Of a stretch of DNA of 7,823 bases, positions 5,960 to 7,823 are shown piece by piece. Each line of letters begins with the position of its first letter. Within the stretch, counting starts at the first letter, position 1. This stretch comes from Gammaproteobacteria bacterium. Its GTDB lineage: Bacteria; Pseudomonadota; Gammaproteobacteria; GCA-001735895. The DNA lies in assembly GCA_003231795.1 (NCBI GenBank), contig QIJI01000282.1, positions 1 to 7,823 on the forward strand. Reading direction: 5' to 3'. The notes beneath the pieces are model-generated. The model saw nothing but the letters and a program-made list of their open reading frames with translations, was not told where the DNA came from and made no database searches. A program made the position numbers and the translations under genes.

Positions 5960-7564
5960 TTATCCGGTGTATCCGGGAATCGCTGCCAGGTCGATCTCGT
6001 CGATCTGCTCAGGGTCCAGGAATTCTTCCGCATATTTCAGATAAACCCGGTCGCGAATGAAAATTTCAAATATATCCGGATCGATATGATTGTCCTTTTT
6101 CATAAACCCCATAATCTTCAGACATTCGGATAGCTTTTTCCCTTTTTTGTATGGTCGATCACTTGCGGTCAAAGCCTCGAAAATGTCGGCAACGGCCATA
6201 AGACGCGCCTGCACCGACATCTGATCTCGAACCAGACCACGTGGATAGCCCGTACCATCCATTTTTTCGTGATGTCCACCCGCATATTCGGGAACATTTT
6301 GCAGATTTTTCGGGAAAGGCAATGATTCGAGCATTTTAATCGTAGCTACGATGTGGTTATTGATAACCTCACGCTCTTCATCGTTCAAGGTGCCTCGTTG
6401 AATACTCAGATTCATGACTTCGTCTTCACTCAGCAATGGTCTCGATTTTCCGCCAGTGTCGATCCAGGTGAATTTCGCCAGTTCACGAACTCTTTCAATA
6501 TGCTCGTCGCTCATGAATTCGCCGCCCACATTAGCTCGCTCTAAAAATTCAAAATCATCTTTAAACTGCTGGCATTTTTGTTCCAGCCCGCGCTTTAACA
6601 ATGCCCTGCCCTGTTCAGTTTCGCCGACCTTGAGACTGGCTTTCAGATACTCGATTTCAGCGTCGCGGCGCAACACTTCGAAACGGGTTTCGAGCGAGTG
6701 TATGCGGTCATAAATAGTTTCCAGCTTGGTTGATTTGTCCATCACGTATTCGGGCGTGACTACTTTACCGCAGTCGTGTAACCAGGCCGCGGTTTCGAGT
6801 TCGTAGCGATCCTTATCGGTAATCTGAAACTCTTTTAGCGGGCCCTCATCAGCAGCATGCGCGGCTTCGGCCAGCATCATGGTGAGCACCGGAATACGGC
6901 GGCAATGACCTCCAGTATAAGGTGATTTGTCATCGATCGCCGATGCAATCATTTTTATGAAGGATTCGAATAGTATCTGCAGTTCGGTGACCAGTCGTTG
7001 CTGAGTCAACGCCACAGCAGCCTGCGATGCGAGGGATTCGGCCAGTTGTTGATCGATCTCGTTAAAGGCAATGACTTCACCACTGCTGCTGTCGGTGGCA
7101 TTAATTAATTGCAATACACCGATAATTTCCTGCTCATGGTCTTTGAGCGGAAAGGTCAGCATCGACTGGGTACGATAGCCGGTTTTACTATCGAACTTTC
7201 GCGTACCGGTAAAATCGAAGCCATCTTCATTGTAGGCGTCAGCAATATTGACGGTACTACCGCTGAGCACACAATGGGTAACCACATTGCTGTGGTTTTC
7301 ATCGCCGCCTACAATCAGCGGGATGGCCGGAAAGGTAATGTCGTTGCCCGAGGTGCCGCCCATCTGAATATCGAGCGAGTCATTGGATATTATTTCGAAG
7401 CTCAACTCGTCATCGTTTAAGAAGTACAGCGAACCACCATCGGCATGGGTCAGCGCCTTGGCACCCATCATGATCAACTCTAATAATTTAGGCGTATCGT
7501 TTTCCGCCGACAGGGCAATCCCAATCTCGTTAAGCCGATCAATTCTCTCTAGTAATTCTGACAT
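5960..7564 (-). CDS. GAF and HD-GYP domain phosphodiesterase (probable c-di-GMP hydrolase)
   Basis: HD-GYP enzymes hydrolyse c-di-GMP, and some act on 3'3'-cGAMP, lowering the messenger that favours biofilm over motility. This 534-residue soluble protein has an N-terminal GAF sensor (about 22-187) and a helical linker. Its catalytic domain has every expected metal ligand: H220 (TGGHCRR), H263-D264 (HDCGK, K267), H404 (NNH), H431-H432 and D460 (VADIFEAL), plus the signature HHEKMDGTGYPRG (431-443). The spacing from HD to the next His is about 140 residues, where compact HD-GYP domains have about 28. The extra 110 or so residues (about 280-395) look helical and charged. Tyr, not Glu, sits four residues before H220, which suggests a two-metal rather than three-metal site. 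The ATG at 7564 has an AGG 10 nt upstream. No receiver or membrane segment is present, so input is likely through GAF. Confidence 0.92.
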   Translation of the reverse strand: MSELLERIDRLNEIGIALSAENDTPKLLELIMMGAKALTHADGGSLYFLNDDELSFEIISNDSLDIQMGGTSGNDITFPAIPLIVGGDENHSNVVTHCVLSGSTVNIADAYNEDGFDFTGTRKFDSKTGYRTQSMLTFPLKDHEQEIIGVLQLINATDSSSGEVIAFNEIDQQLAESLASQAAVALTQQRLVTELQILFESFIKMIASAIDDKSPYTGGHCRRIPVLTMMLAEAAHAADEGPLKEFQITDKDRYELETAAWLHDCGKVVTPEYVMDKSTKLETIYDRIHSLETRFEVLRRDAEIEYLKASLKVGETEQGRALLKRGLEQKCQQFKDDFEFLERANVGGEFMSDEHIERVRELAKFTWIDTGGKSRPLLSEDEVMNLSIQRGTLNDEEREVINNHIVATIKMLESLPFPKNLQNVPEYAGGHHEKMDGTGYPRGLVRDQMSVQARLMAVADIFEALTASDRPYKKGKKLSECLKIMGFMKKDNHIDPDIFEIFIRDRVYLKYAEEFLDPEQIDEIDLAAIPGYTG

Positions 7565-7574
7565 ATTTTCGAAA

Positions 7575-7593
7575 CCTGACCCTGACTGCAGGG
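7575..7593 (-). promoter_or_regulatory. Small hairpin and duplicated AGG beside the HD-GYP ribosome binding site
   Basis: In the transcript, CCCUG (7593-7589) can pair with CAGGG (7584-7580) around a 4-nt loop. A tandem GTCAGG repeat (7586-7575) gives two AGG copies, of which the nearer (10 nt from the ATG) is the likely Shine-Dalgarno. The CCUG arm could pair with either copy, so accessibility might vary. The stem is short and may be meaningless. Confidence 0.25.
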
Positions 7594-7623
7594 AATAATA
7601 TCCAAATAGGAAGAACGGATTCT

Positions 7624-7651
7624 ATTCTAGGTAATTCCCGAGGCATTTCAA
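7624..7651 (-). promoter_or_regulatory. Probable sigma70 promoter of the GAF/HD-GYP gene
   Basis: On the minus strand TTGAAA (7651-7646, 5 of 6) is followed by a 16-nt spacer and TAGAAT (7629-7624, 5 of 6). An A/T-rich stretch lies directly upstream of the -35. Transcription would start near 7617, leaving a leader of about 53 nt that contains a small hairpin next to the ribosome site. This is a pattern match only. Confidence 0.5.
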
Positions 7652-7823
7652 ATTTTTAGGCCTTAACACTGGTAATAAAGCGAATACAACCTTATAGTTG
7701 AACGTGATCGTGGTGCGTTTAAACAACGGACAGGCTAGCAGGGCTATATCAGCACTGGAGGATAGCATTAACGATAAAAGCGTATATGAATTGGATAGTA
7801 GCCCGGACAATTCATAAACTGTC
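7652..7823. other. Right-edge stretch without a recognisable gene
   Basis: From the HD-GYP promoter to the window end I find no protein or RNA gene that I can support. The open frames are short, start at TTG or run off the edge after about a dozen codons, and resemble nothing known to me. An isolated GGAGG (7757-7761, plus strand) has no start codon at a usable distance. It may be the far upstream region of the HD-GYP gene or the flank of a gene beyond the window. Confidence 0.5.

Noticed and set aside
7622..7810. Minus-strand open frame of 62 codons upstream of the HD-GYP gene
   Set aside because: It starts at TTG, has no ribosome site, resembles no family I know, and runs through the best promoter of the HD-GYP gene. 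It is probably chance.
7786..7823. Plus-strand ATG open to the window end (MNWIVARTIHKL...)
   Set aside because: Only 12 codons are visible, the nearest GGAGG is about 25 nt upstream, and no similarity is recognisable. It cannot be supported from this window.

Overview
This window looks like core chromosome from a gammaproteobacterium, probably not an enteric. The evidence is gene content and order (dnaX with the small SRP RNA, and methyltransferase-rnhA-dnaQ beside mltD), the high similarity of the proteins to gammaproteobacterial families, and the presence of c-di-GMP (HD-GYP) and cyclic-nucleotide-binding signalling proteins. Base composition looks moderate and uniform. I see no insertion sequence, tRNA, CRISPR array, prophage gene or other sign of recent transfer.

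Layout. (1) 1-504: the 5' end of dnaX runs off the left edge on the minus strand. The gene for the 4.5S-type SRP RNA (ffs) lies just upstream on the same strand, with its own sigma70-like promoter. (2) 505-978: smpB on the plus strand, diverging from ffs-dnaX. (3) 997-2903: a compact minus-strand operon in transcription order YafS-like methyltransferase, rnhA, dnaQ, with a 6-nt gap and then a 4-nt ATGA overlap. It converges on smpB. (4) 2968-4767: mltD, a lipoprotein lytic transglycosylase with three LysM repeats, diverging from the methyltransferase across a 64-nt promoter region. (5) 4874-5929: a protein with two cyclic-nucleotide-binding folds and a C-terminal rhodanese domain. (6) 5960-7564: a GAF plus HD-GYP phosphodiesterase on the minus strand, convergent with the previous gene and followed upstream by about 260 nt without a convincing gene.

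Together the first four blocks are housekeeping: replication (DnaX clamp loader, DnaQ proofreading, RNase HI), protein targeting and ribosome rescue (SRP RNA, SmpB) and cell-wall turnover (MltD). The right-hand third is nucleotide-second-messenger signalling. It is the least ordinary part: a CNB-CNB-rhodanese fusion sits tail-to-tail with an HD-GYP protein whose catalytic domain carries a roughly 110-residue insertion, and whose GAF domain resembles those that bind cyclic nucleotides. I found no clearly undescribed system. The signalling pair is the best candidate for a second look.
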